The notes beneath the pieces are model-generated. The model did not search any database. It had not been told where the DNA came from and was given only the letters and a program-made list of their open reading frames with translations. A stretch of DNA of 64,000 nt from assembly GCA_946894095.1 (NCBI GenBank), contig OX335647.2, forward strand, positions 20,788,001-20,852,000, in the 5' to 3' direction. A program made the position numbers and the translations under genes. The stretch is from Incurvaria masculella (taxonomy: Eukaryota; Arthropoda; Insecta; Lepidoptera; Incurvariidae). Below, piece by piece: positions 1 to 11,600 of this stretch. Position 1 is the first letter of the stretch; each line of letters opens with the position of its first letter.

Positions 1-195
1 CACATTCCTTCAACCAATCAATCCTGTCGATCTTCATCTATAGCGTCGGTAAACTAAGAATTGCACCCCATGCCAAGGTATTTCCCCCAAAGTGCAACCT
101 GGGGACCTTCAAACATGTAATGAAGCACCTACCCGGCTGGCATGGTTCTTGCAGCCCCTCTGAAAGCCTATGGGCATGATCGGGCACCTCTTAGG
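1..195 (+). repeat. 3' fragment of a LINE
   Basis: Decayed copy of a sequence that recurs at 5600-5890 and 10600-10910. The three share the order 'ctatag.gtc.g.aaact...GAAGCACCT.GCCGGC.GGCATGGTT...GCAGCCCC'. The best preserved copy translates to a 'SKLWNRIPDEI...HLAGRHGF'-like tail, which is the usual look of the C-terminal end of LINE reverse transcriptases. No open frame remains here. Confidence 0.55.
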
Positions 196-352
196 GCTGA
201 GTGCACGAAGGGACAAAAAATCAAAATCAACGTCAATGCACGATTAAACACGTCACTTTGTATGAACAGTATGGAAAGAACTCGATACGGTTCACTAAAA
301 GTGACGTGTTTGAACATTGATTAACTCAGCCGTCTCTTCGTGCGATCGGGGC
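196..352. mobile_element. Small palindromic MITE (copy 1 of 2)
   Basis: The ends are imperfect inverted repeats (AGGGCTGAGTGCACGAAG at the left, the complement of CTTCGTGCGATCGGGGCTT at the right). A second copy with the same internal sequence lies at 39102-39262. About 160 bp, no coding capacity; transposon class not determined. Confidence 0.65.
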
Positions 353-1598
353 TTACAGGGCGAGCGGCGCTTTAATAAATGCAAATTAAAAGACATAAAT
401 ATGTTTTGAACTTTGTTGTTAGATTTCAGGGTTTAGCAAGATATTTTTTTGTTCGTTTATGGTGTTTAGGTATGTAAGGAAATACATATACTTAGTTTAT
501 TTACAATTTTACAATAACTTAAGAATAATGGAATTAATTATGATTCATCAAGTCATTATGATCCAACTAAATACACAGTTTGGTTTGTATTGCAAGCATA
601 TTGTTTGAAACAATCATATAACATCATAATTTTAGTAATAGGAAAACAAAATTAAAAAAATTGCCTAAACTGGTAAATTAGGAACAAAAATTATTGGCTC
701 GTTTTAATCATCAAAGGACTCTGTGATAAGAATTTAATGATTGTTAAATTTATTTTTTTAATTCTACAATGACTGTTTTTTTTAATAAACTATTGGATGG
801 TAAAATTGTTTTATTATTTTGGATGTTTCAATGTTTTACGAAAAACTACAGACATTTATCATATAATAGCATTAAAACTGGTGCACTACTATTTTGCAAG
901 ACATCACATCTTTGCGAGAATGGATTTTTGGCCATGACAAACAAAACAATTGGAAACATCATTACCTGAACTCGAAAATTACGGAAACTCACTGAAAAGT
1001 AACAAGATTTAGATGGTGATGATTGATGTCACGTGACTAATTTGTATGTAAAAAACCTCAGAATTTTGATTTGATTTGAGTCATAAGGATTTGTTCTTCC
1101 AATATCGAGTATCGAAGTTTCTGGTGCGTGTACCGAAACACCCTGTTTATTGTGTAAATTGGCCAAAATTTAACAATAAGGGTAAATCGGAAAAAAAACT
1201 CAGAGCTATCACAGTGTGCGTCTAAATCGTTAAAACTTACACAAAATTGTTGTCACGAGCGACAAGTGCGGACGGATCAACACTAACCTAGCCTAACCTT
1301 ACCCAACCGAACCTCCAAGTGAAGTCTCGCACCTCCTCAGTGTTGCAACTTCGATACTACTTGACTATGCGGCAATGTATAATCTAGCATAGTAGACAGT
1401 ATCTAACTGGTTAATGATTTAATTGAAGCAACTATCGTAATAAAGTCACCATGGAGCTGGCATAACATAATATCGAAGAAAGAAGATTGGAATAAGGAGA
1501 TTCTCACTTTCAGATTATGGTTATGTTAAAAAACAGCACATTGTTTCAAATTGTTTATTCACTTTTTTATTTTACTTTTTTATGTATAAGGTCCAGAT
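353..1598. other. AT-rich intergenic stretch, no gene seen
   Basis: AT-rich sequence with no convincing exon on either strand. A short run of degenerate AACCT/CCTAA units sits at about 1282-1313. Nothing else recognised. Confidence 0.5.
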
Positions 1599-1602
1599 TT
1601 AA

Positions 1603-1952
1603 GGTCGGCCCGTAAGCATCAGAAAATATCGCCTCCCATACAAACGTAGTTTACTAATAATTTGAAAACCACTGTTCTAAATTACTTGATATTTGGTATG
1701 TAATATTAGGCTACAAATATCTGTGTCTGCATGTCTTTGTTTTTTCGGTAAATGTATTCTGGGTCAAACCACAGAGAAAACAAAATTTGTATGAAGATTT
1801 TCTTTTTGCTTTCATTTCATTCGGTTTGGATTTTTCAAAAAAACAAAAGCATGCAGACACATATAATTTTAACCCGATATTAAATTGGAATAGCGGTTTC
1901 CAAACCATTAGTAAACTACGTTTGTATGGGGAGCATAGCTTACGGGCCGTTC
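1603..1952. mobile_element. Foldback MITE flanked by TTAA
   Basis: About 350 bp, flanked on both sides by TTAA (1599-1602 and 1953-1956), the target duplication of piggyBac-type transposons. The arms are long: GGCCCGTAAGC...CCATACAAACGTAGTTTACT at the left returns in reverse complement at the right, and the pairing continues with mismatches through the 'GTGTCTGCATG' motif. No transposase frame, so a non-autonomous element. Confidence 0.75.
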
Positions 1953-2008
1953 TTAAGAAGGCAGTTGAGGATTATACCCTTTCAAACTTGAATTGCCATG
2001 ACTCTTAA

Positions 2009-2310
2009 GGGTGTGATAACACCCGAATTCATTCAGTTCCAATTGAAGTGCTTATTTTGGAAATAAAAAAAAAATATTGATGGTTTAGCAATATTGAAAA
2101 ACTATTAAGGTAAATATTGGACGCTCATATTCTGTGTTCAAACTTTCAGCATCAGCGACTTACAGTTTTATCTTGAAATTATAGCTAGACCATCAATCTA
2201 CATGTTCACTTTTTGGATTACTGAAATTAGTCCTGGTTATTTTTAAATTCTATTAAATGTTTTTACTTACATCCCCATCATACTGAACATAATCGGCTTA
2301 TATCACACCC
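2009..2310. mobile_element. TTAA-flanked MITE, second family
   Basis: About 302 bp between TTAA at 2005-2008 and TTAA at 2311-2314. The termini are GGGTGTGATAACACCC on the left and the complement of a TATCACACCC end on the right, giving terminal inverted repeats of about 10 bp. Non-coding. It ends only about 30 bp beyond the stop codon of the minus-strand TXNDC17 gene. Confidence 0.72.
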
Positions 2311-2344
2311 TTAATCTAAAGTTTTAAACCAGCCTGCCTGATCT

Positions 2345-5300
2345 TTACTCCTCACTGGAAAAGAGCATCTGCAGCAGGTCTCGATTATTGCACTGGGTGC
2401 CCTCCAGCCGCTGAACACCCTTCCACCTGATCAGAGTGGGAATGACCAAAAGTCGGGTCCGGGGGTCCGTTCGGAACGGACAGCTCTTGTCCTTCCAGCT
2501 GAAAAAAAAAAAAAAAGATTATGACTTCTCTGAATAGGAGTGAAATAATTACACATCGATACCCGAAAGTGTAAAAAACGTTCGTTCTTAGATAATGAGA
2601 ATGACAGCTGAGTTTCCAGTTCCGCATGGGCCGACTAGATTTTGGACATTCACCTGAGCAGAGCTCAGTCAAATGTGGTTTCACCTTTGCAGGTGTGTTA
2701 TTTAACCGGTCACTTCTGAATCTCGACAACAGCACCTGCTATCGGGTCCAACGGTCCAAAAGTACCATTCTCGGAATTCGACAAATGTTAAAAAAAAAAA
2801 CATTCTATTGTATTGTATTGTATATCATTTTGTCAAATTGGTAGACAAGCTACACTCAGACAGGTCATTTTTTCTTATCTTATTTATCTTATTTCTTATT
2901 CACATTTAAATCTGTACTCAGACGATTGGCTATCCACTCCTACCTTTTGAATTGGATGAAAATGCAAAGTTTTTTTTTATATCCTTTATTTCTCATACTG
3001 TCTTTGTAAATGGTGCGTCACTGCTGACTTTAGGTCGTCAATAATGACCCATATGACATGCCTAATATGGCATTGTCTTATTAAGGCTCCAATTGACTCC
3101 AGCGTTCAGCAAACAAACGATAATGGCGATCTCCGGAAGCATTGAGTTTGCGTTAGGGTTCATTGTTGTTAATCGAGCGCAACGAAGCGAAATTTAGGTT
3201 ATGACCTGTAAAGTCTACTTTCTAAAGTGATTTAATATATATTATTTTGTACCACAAAAAGAAAATTGTCTAAATCATTTATAGTTTCCAAGCGCCGGCT
3301 TGAAAACCTAGTAAGAACTTGTAAATAGGTGTTTACAAACATATTTTTTTTAAAGAATGAAAGCAACTTATTAAAACCATTTTACGGTCATACACTAGAT
3401 GACAGTCTTAACTTTGATATTTCAATTTTTTTACCGGTTTTTATTCTTAACAGACGCTGAGATAAAATAAAAATACACCCAAAATTTTGGAGGTTAGCTT
3501 CATATGGAGCCTTAACCCTTTCACCGCCAAGGCTTTTTGGCCTAATCCTTCTCAATACGCCACACTACAATTATTTCGATAATATGCTGTCTTGAATTTT
3601 TGTTTGTTTTGTTGCAAATAGTGTGTTTCCACTGTTGAAACAGTAGAAATCTAATGAACGCTAGTATGTACTGCACAATTATGTAAATAAAACACATTAT
3701 TTCGTAATCAGTAAAGTTTTATTAATGTTTGAAGTGGAGTAGTTTTCTGTCGGATATATCCGACGATGGCGCCTGCAGAATGCCTTGCTCTGACGGATAT
3801 ATACGTTCCTGGCGGGGAAAGGGTTAAGGGGGTGTCTGCATCAAAGTAGATGGCGCCAAAGTCATTCGTAGTTATTTCTGGTATAAATCCTCAAACATAG
3901 GAAGTTGCAAACTATAACTGTAGTGGCGAACACATTAATCTGTAATGTATTTAATCTCATTAAACAACTACAAAAATAAGCTGGAATCGCGTAGATGATT
4001 CTGAGCATTTTTATTTTTATTTAATCAACATACAAGTCCTTCAGTCGCAAAATTACATTATATACATTTCAAAGTTCCTGGTAAAGTAAGATACAATTAT
4101 GCTAGAATTTAAAAATATATTTATGGCCAGTAACTAACCATTTTTAGGGAGTTATAACAGATACAGCGATGAATGACTGTGGCGTCATCTAAATGGACGC
4201 ACACACACCATTAAACATCAACACCTCGTGAAGGAGCTGACAAGAACATTAAAATTTGGGATTCATATAAATAATAGTAGTAATAGATTTCCCTACATAT
4301 GTATTGTTTCCAATCGCGAATATTTTAATTTAAATATAATAGCTGCAAATAATGTCCAACTTTTTCTTAAAACTCACGATTGGTGCACTATTTCCCTTAG
4401 TTATCTGTAGGAAGGAAGGCAGTGCTGGAAGAATAATTTTAGATAAGATATCATCCCAACCAACACAACAAAATAACAAATAATATCGGTCAGTTTTAAA
4501 AGAAATCAAATATTACTTACAATTCTCGGGTGCCAACATTTACATGCACAAATATAATATTTTCGGTGAGGTCCGATAAAAAGGCATCCACAATAGGTTC
4601 CGCTGCAAAAAATAAAAGTATACTCTGAAAAAATTGCCAATCTTATTATTTACCGTGAACTGAGCAAGTTTTCAGAGCCCACCGAGAAGCGATAGACTAG
4701 ATTTTTCAAATGTATGGAGAATTGAAAAGGGTGTACAGTGGGTGTTAATCGAGCAAACATTTGCAAGTCCGAGTTTGATTTGACAGCTTACGCATCTTGG
4801 CCGTCAATACGTTGACATTAGCGTTCACGCTAACTCCGCGTTTTCATACAATTCAGTAGCCAGAGTTTGTTTTTGACAGGTTGAAGAAGTAAAACTCACT
4901 TGACAATTCCGAAGTTCCAAAAAACACCAATTTTCATGAAAACTCGAGCTACCCATACAGGTCACAAGCGTGTCAATGTATTAGGACTTGCATAAACCTG
5001 GATAGATTAAGAACAATATCATTTGCGAATTATATATGGAGTTTTTACTGTAAATATTGTGTAGCGGTCATTCCTAGTTAACTAGGTTAACTAATAACCA
5101 GTCAAGTCATATTCCAATAGTGAACATTTTACGAGAGGTACTATTGGAATACTAGATACTATTGGAATAAGCATACAATCCTTCATAATAAGTCAATAAA
5201 TAACCTTGAACACAAAATACAATTGAACAAAAAAAATATGGTAAATGTCTGTATTATTTGATGAAACTATCTTTACAATAATGAATCAACAGTTATATCT

Positions 5301-6952
5301 TCCTCCTGCACAATTTATATTTTTATATCGATAAAAGATATAGGTAGTAAGCGGTCGATATGCCTAACCCATTTGACAGTAAATACACCAGCTTCTTCCA
5401 TTTTCATTTCTTGCACCGCTGAATAGAAACACCACCTTATGACCTGTTTCTGGTAACTCATTCAACAACTTTGCAAACTTTTCGTAAGTCTCAACACTCT
5501 TCTTGGTGATCATTGTTTAGGAATCAGGAGTTCTGCTTCAACAATCTGTAGGTACCTGGTAAGGTGCATTAAAAACATTAGAAAATCAACCTCTACCTTC
5601 GGTCAACGCGGAACAGGGAGAAAATGCACAAATTCACAGTCGACATTCCAAAAATAAGAACTCACCGATCCTCTAGATCCTTTATCTATAGGGTCGGGTT
5701 CATTCCATTGAACTCCCTTCCGAGGTATTTCCCCCAAATTACGACCTGAGGTCGTTCAAACGTGGTGTGAAGAAGCACCTGGCCGGCCGGCATGGTTTTC
5801 GCAGCCCCCCTGAATGTTCGAAAACCCATGGGCGTCGTCGGGCACCTTTAGGTCCTGGCGTACGCCATATGCCGCGCTTAACATAAAAAAAAAATCAAAT
5901 CAAATTACAGAAAGCTGAACCAATGTGTTATATGTTTTAATGCACCTTTTCACCAGAACGAATACCATTAAAAAAGGGGATTTCCTAACGGGGCAAATGA
6001 CGGTTTTGTAAAATAAAAATAAAAGTCTGCCATGGGCAAACAAGTACTAAAAGAAGCTTATGCATGATCACATTTTTTTTTTATGTGACTGGACATGGAT
6101 GGCTAATACCACTCCTTCTGTCATGGTATTAGCCCAACACACCACATGGGAACTAGGTGCCATGGAACTAGGTGCCTTATATTGCACGACTACATTGAAC
6201 TGGATGGAAAACACGGACAATTTTCATTGCCGCTTTGACCATCGTTCATCCAATGCGATGGTACCAACCCGGGCGGGATTAAGCCTACCACCTAGTAAGT
6301 AAGGAAAGGGACCTACAGTTTAACGTGGAATCCGAACCACGGCCAGCCTCTCTCAACGGTCGAATGGTCACCCATCCAAGACCAGACCGGACCCAGCGTT
6401 GCTTAACTTCGGAGAGGGATCGCCGAAGTGTCGCGCCACTGGGCCACTGAGGCTGAGGCACATTCAAAAGTCCAGTAGCACAGTCCAATGCGATTGCTAT
6501 GAAGTGCTGGCCTCGCGCGGATGTGAAGCGGGAGGGGATTGCACTGCCCGCGCGGGTTGCGGTAGGACGCGCTGCTTAAAGACTGGTCGGGGGAAGGGGC
6601 ACGCCACATGTGCAAAACAAACCCGACCGTAGGGTACTACAGGATTTATGTCGTCGATGACACCTCTCCAGCACATAAACTTACATATAGAAAGGAATAC
6701 AAACATGTTAAAATCACATTATGTTGCTCTGTGAAAGGGAAAACCATCAATCAAACTCTATATTACTATATACTATATTTATAATATTAGTAGGGATTAG
6801 TAATTACCTTCTACACAGTCGCTGCACCAACTTTGGCCACTCGGTAGCTTGCTTCCACTGAAGTAAAAATACACTGGAGGACCCTTGGAGTTTACTGACT
6901 CCAAGTACGTACTGAATGCTTCAAATCCTTCTACAGTCACCCGAGATACCAT
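2345..6952 (-). CDS. TXNDC17: Thioredoxin domain-containing protein 17 (TRP14), 3 exons
   Basis: Exons run 6952-6808, 4602-4521 and 2498-2345 (stop TAA at 2347-2345). All junctions are GT-AG and phases agree (145, 82, 154 nt), giving 126 aa against about 123 aa in vertebrate TRP14. The protein starts MVSRVTVEGFEAF, has 'YFYFSGS' and the active-site segment SWCSDCVEAEP around residues 41-51, then 'IIFVHVNVG', then 'FWKDKSCPFRTD', 'IPTLIRW' and 'LLQMLFSSEE' at the end; this order is diagnostic of the family. TRP14 is a cytosolic thioredoxin-like disulfide reductase that takes electrons from thioredoxin reductase. Both redox cysteines of the CxDC motif are present, but the usual proline between them (WCPDC) is serine. 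Intron 1 contains a 5S-type SINE and a LINE fragment; intron 2 contains a TTAA MITE. The gene is divergent from the KEN-box gene at 8695. Family assignment is sure; the start is the only ATG giving the expected N-terminus. Confidence 0.93.
3516..3823. mobile_element. TTAA-flanked MITE, third family
   Basis: TTAA at 3512-3515 and 3824-3827 flank about 308 bp. The terminal inverted repeats are CCCTTTCACCGCCA and the complement of TGGCGGGGAAAGGG. The CCC start and TTAA target fit piggyBac-type elements. Contains an internal short palindrome CGGATATATCCG. Lies in intron 2 of TXNDC17. Confidence 0.78.
4680..4990. repeat. Diverged copy of the 50.5-kb MITE
   Basis: Shares an ordered set of blocks with 50539-50877: TTTTCAAATGTATGGAGAA, the 'gagtttgatttgacagctta' region, CTCCGCGTTTTCATACAA and GACAGGTTGAAGAAGTAAAA. 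The terminal inverted repeats have decayed beyond recognition. Located in intron 1 of TXNDC17. Confidence 0.55.
5600..5892 (+). repeat. 3' fragment of a LINE with A-tail
   Basis: Same family as 1-195 and 10600-10910, ending in an A-run at about 5884-5892. Recognisable pieces are GACATTCCAAAAATAAGAAC, 'CTATAGGGTCGGGTT' and 'CACCTGGCCGGCCGGCATGG'. No intact frame. Confidence 0.6.
6070..6455 (-). mobile_element. 5S rRNA-derived SINE
   Basis: Read on the minus strand it starts with a head about 90 bp long that matches 5S rRNA: CTCCGAAGTTAAGCAACG, GGGTCCGGTCTGG and CTTGGATGGGTGACC in the right order, which are parts of the internal Pol III promoter region of 5S genes. A body and a long shared tail follow (CGGGTTGGTACCATCGCAT ... 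GGCTAATACCA ... CCATGTCCAGTCACAT), then an A-run. A short internal duplication ('AACTAGGTGCC') distinguishes this copy. Near full length; it lies in intron 1 of TXNDC17. Confidence 0.88.
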
Positions 6953-7327
6953 ATTGTTTCTTTACTAGTGGGCAATTTTCAACCTTTCTGGCAGATAAGG
7001 ATTGATTCACTTGAGGGATCGACTGAGATGAGGTACGTTGCAGATTTCGGCGAAGCGAAAGAAGTCAGTCGACTGTTGATCCAAGTTCCAGTTACAGGTA
7101 ATTATGAAACTATAATGTAAAATTCATGCGCTTTCCTTCTTTCCCGACTCCAATTTTTTGACATTTGACAACCGGCTTATCAGCAAGCCACAGAAGTATA
7201 GTCCAGTTTACAGTGGTTGTTTTTTTGCATGATTTTCCGCATGGAAAGGCCATAAAGCCTTCTCTTTCGTAAAAAGTGGCAGGTTTTCGTGTTTTTAACG
7301 CCTACGTTCGTTTAGTCCTCAAAGTAC

Positions 7328-7452
7328 GGAGCGCATCACCCTCGACGCCATAGACATTTGCAAGGAAAACGATTACGCAGTAATATTATATTATCTATGG
7401 GAAAACGTATGTGGGCCAAAGTCCAATGTATGACGTCTAGGGTGATGCCGTT
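7328..7452. mobile_element. Small palindromic MITE (copy 1 of 2)
   Basis: Ends are inverted: GCATCACCCTCGACGCCA on the left, complement of a GTCTAGGGTGATGCC end on the right. The internal motifs 'ATTTGCAAGGAAAACG' and 'CGTATGTGGGCCAAAGTCCAA' recur in a second copy at 39808-39902. Non-coding. Confidence 0.65.
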
Positions 7453-7929
7453 TACATACATAGAACCATAGATTAATTATACTTACTGGCTTCCTTAGTC
7501 TATGATAGAACCATTAAAGTTGTGTAAAGAAAGTCAAACCGAAAATTTGAATTATGACGACATAGTATGCTAGCATCAAAGATAATACTAATAATTACTT
7601 CGTAATAGATGGCCCATCTCCATACGAAGTGCAGGCCTTCCGCAGTTGTTTGTGCCGGCAGCAATAAAACTCTAGGTACGTCGAGAATGTTTACGCCAAA
7701 TTAAGCTTAGCGACCTGGCCCGAAAGATGAAATTCACTTAACAGCTCCAAATCGTGCGGCTGTTCAGGGCTGATACATGTTTTGCTATGACGAGCGCGTT
7801 GAGACAAGCTATTTAAATAGTTGAGTGCCTTAAAGTGTTGAGGTGAAGTGTGAGCCTTGAGTGAATTAAATTATTATTATTAGGTCTCTGGTACGCTAGG
7901 CCAGTCCCCGCGCCACTAGGCTACGAGGA

Positions 7930-8500
7930 GAAGGGTGCCCTGCATCTACATCGCTAATATATCCGTCACCAAGCTTTATCGCCAGTATGTGCATCGCCAA
8001 CATATGCATCGCCAATATATCCATCGCCAGCGAAGAATCTGCGGTACGGCTGCAGTTGCATCGCCAGCGACGGAATTGCGGACTCTTCGCAGTTCCGTCG
8101 CCACTACACGTGGGGGTGCGAAGGCGTATGGCAGGTCGGGACATTTAACCTTACCTTACCTAACCAAACCGAATCCAACCCAACCTTACCTAACCCAACC
8201 TAAATTAACCTAACCTAACCTAACCTATCCTAACCTAACCTTACCTAACCTAACCTAAACTAACCTAACCTAACTTAACCTAACCTATCCTAACCTAACC
8301 TAACCTATCCCAACCTAATAACCTAACCATACTTAACCCAACCTAATTTACATATCACCATACCTACTTTGGCGACGCATCTGCGCCTCCAATTTGTGGC
8401 GACGCATATGTGCCTCCGGTCGTTGGCGACGGATCTGCGGTCATGCATATGTTGGCGATGCAGATATTGGCGAACCAGATGGTGGCGATGGACATATGGA
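7930..8500. repeat. Foldback array around a telomere-like CCTAA tract
   Basis: The left arm (about 7940-8100) carries repeated motifs GCATCGCCAACATATGC and CATCGCCAATATAT. The right arm (about 8368-8500) carries the same motifs in reverse complement (GCATATGTTGGCGATGC, GATATTGGCGA). Between them, about 8145-8347 is a degenerate (CCTAA)n tract of some 200 bp, the complement of the insect telomere repeat TTAGG. The right arm ends about 195 bp before the ATG of the KEN-box gene. Confidence 0.75.
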
Positions 8501-8694
8501 TACCATGGAAAAGTTCAAAACCGTTTGACATTTAAGTCCGTTGTTCAACTCAACTGTGATTTTACTTCAAATTATTTTTTCCGAATTTTGTGTGCGACGC
8601 GTTCATTCGATTATTTAGATTCGTTCGGCTGTGGGAACCCGCTACTGCTATCGCTACGACTGACTATTCAATTACTTACACGCTGAAGTGAAAG

Positions 8695-11600
8695 ATGGAG
8701 GAAACTTCACGAAAATCTACGTACTTCCCTCCGATGAGGTTGGCCGAAATGATGCCCAACCTTTTCGGTAAAGATTTTGGTTCTTCGCAAAATGAGATTG
8801 CGATGTCCAATCCAGTATATTTATGAATAATTTATTTTATGCCCCATATAATCTGCATTTGGAGCTATGACCGAACTTTACCATAATAAAAAAAACCATG
8901 TCATGGTTACAGGAACAATACCTCAAAGTGCAAAGCCGACCTCTCGCAAGGCTGAGCGTGCAAGGCCGCACACCACTGGCAAAAGCATTCCCCCTAACAC
9001 TATACTCAACATGGCGCAGTTGTGCACAGGTTTGTCAATCAACAGCCACGACTTTTAACGGCTCACTGCTGCTTAGAGACTGCTGTGTGGTAGTGAAAAT
9101 TAATAATATGTTTTTATTAAATTTTGTATGAAAGTGCTTGCGATCTTTCTTACACACAGCTGCTCATTTTCTAAACAAACATTTACAACTTGATGCACTT
9201 TGCACAGGTTATAATTTTTCTATGTAAAGCGCAGTATATGGTGTACACTAGGACCGTAAAAATAATTAATTGACATAATTTATGACCTCTTACTTCGTAA
9301 ATAAGCAGTATGCATTTTTTTTGTCATAAAATAAAAATAACTCATACCAAACAAAATTAATAGATTCCTCTGAAACAATTTTTTTTTGTGTTCATGGAAC
9401 ACTTGCTAAGCTTCCATGCTGAATGGTCCGACATTTTTTTTGATAGAAGTAGGCCCTCGATTGTGGAACACAGCCAGCAACCAGCGAAGAAGCTAGTACA
9501 CGACTTTGCGCTAAAGTGTCAACGTAAGTGGCGTCCCACAACAGAAATCTACCCTTACTCCGCACAAGACTTATTTGTGGATGGAGGCTTGCCGTCCTGG
9601 TGGGAAAGGCTTAGAACAGACGGAACATTTTTATTATTCAATGCTCCCTTAATAATTACATTAAGAGGGAACCAAACAATGAACGTTTAATACAAAAGAT
9701 TGTTGCCCGGATTTTGCTGTATGTGAATGGTTGACACCACACCAAAAATAAAAACAAAAAATTTACTTTTTGCCAAAGTTTATCCCATAAACATTCAACG
9801 ACGGAAAGTCTCTCATTCCTAATATTAAAAGTTTGCTCTATGACTAATTAAAGTGACCTCTTGTTCTTAAAAGTTTTTAAAATGTGTTAACTATGTATGA
9901 TATTTTTTTTTATAAGACTTAAAACTTTTAAAAACATAATTACTGCACCGTAAATATACTTCAAAGCAAAATTATTTTTAATTATTTTCATGCATGGGTT
10001 TGTGAGTTAAGAAAATACAATTGCAGTTCACTGAGCCACAGACGGTTTGTGGGTTCACAGTCTGTTACCATGGACGTTGCTCTGTGGAACTTGCATCTGT
10101 TATTCCTCCTCATCCTACCTATATCCTGAGCTGCAGAAAATCAGAGCAACCCTTCGTTGTTTACATTAGGCTTGTAAGAATTAACCGTTTCTCAAACTGA
10201 TTTCTCTGCCGCACCACCAAAATATGGAACTGTCTCCTGGCGGGCGCCTTTCCTTATACCTATAAACTGGGCGTCTTCAAGCGTAATTTGAACAAGCTTG
10301 ATAGCTCAGAGATATTCGGAAAATAGGCTTGCTTGGTGCCTTTGTATTAGATGTATTTGGCGTTTCTAAACACCTTTGTTCCTCTGCACAACCAACCGTA
10401 ACGGTTTTTCATAAAAAAAACTCTATTAGGTATTACTCCCGAACGCAACAACGAATTGGTCAGTTTTTACTGTTCTTTTTGCTATTGTGCATTACCTCCA
10501 TATTACCTCTAACTTACCACGTATGTTGTGATGATATAGGGTGTTCTATCTTCTCTACCATGGAGAATGCTTATCGGAGCTGCATTACGCTGTCCCACCT
10601 TCCCCTTTCTACCATCGCTCAATGCAGAACAGGCAATGCACCCATTCCAAAATCGACATTCCGAAAATAAGAACCAACCTAAGGAAGGTCCTATCATGGC
10701 ACCTAGTTCCCATGTGGTGTGTTAGGCTAATATGTAACGGTCAGTTTGGTACTAGATACTTTATCTATAGGGTCAGTAAACTATGGAATCGAATCCCTGA
10801 CGAGATAATAACCTCAAACCTGAACCTCTGAAAATGCACCTGGCTGACCGGCATGGTTTTTCGTAGCCCCGTTGAAAGTTCGAAATCCTATGGATGTCGT
10901 GGCGCATCTCTTATGTGAGAAAAAAAAAAGGTTGCGGACTGAAACTCCTTTAAGCAAACCACAAACTAACAAAGTACGGTAAGCATTGCTGCCCTTTTAG
11001 CCCTACCCAGTGCAGCACGCCTGACAAATTGCAAATTTGGGTTAGCTGCATGTGGAGTTTGAGTGCGGTGGTGTATTGGCATCAAATGTATATCCATGCA
11101 ATCAGCGTTTTAATAATTCACTAAATATACATATGTTTGCAGCTTTAAAACTAAAGCAGTCACCAAAACGGGGTAGAGCACCGCCCTCCTCTGTAAAGAA
11201 GAAATGGAATACATCGACCAAGTGTGAGAACAAACGCATGTCGCTGAAAGCCAACAGCCGATCAAAGCAACTTACTGCACGCAAGATCCTAGACTTCCAA
11301 CCGCCGCCGCCTAAAGCAGCGGTATGTTTTAATGACAGACAAATGTCATGTTGTTGTAAATGCAGAAATATTGCTTATTGTAGTTAAATAGCATTTACAT
11401 AACTATACATTACAATATATTTAGTTCTGGGTGTTGGTGATGTTGGATAGCGAGGAAATTTTGTCAAGGACACTATGAAATGAAATTATGTAAAAAGTTA
11501 ACTTATGGAAAATATATAGCTTTAGAGTGAGGTGTCAAGAGAATCATGCCAGATTATGTTGATTGATATTAAATCATTCCATGTGATTGCTTTCTTATTA

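Larger units (their letters stand above)
6953..8694. promoter_or_regulatory. Divergent intergenic region
   Basis: Separates the ATG of TXNDC17 (minus) from the ATG of the KEN-box gene (plus), so it must hold both promoters unless upstream exons exist. Most of the space is taken by a small palindromic element (7328-7452) and a foldback structure with a telomere-like core (7930-8500). No core promoter element could be assigned with confidence. Confidence 0.45.

Noticed and set aside
8145..8347. True chromosome end or telomere
   Set aside because: The CCTAA tract is short, degenerate, and flanked on both sides by ordinary unique sequence and genes.
9388..9690. 100-aa frame on the plus strand in intron 1 of the KEN-box gene
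   Set aside because: No recognisable domain, no clear splice sites in phase with the neighbours, and nearby DNA is LINE debris.
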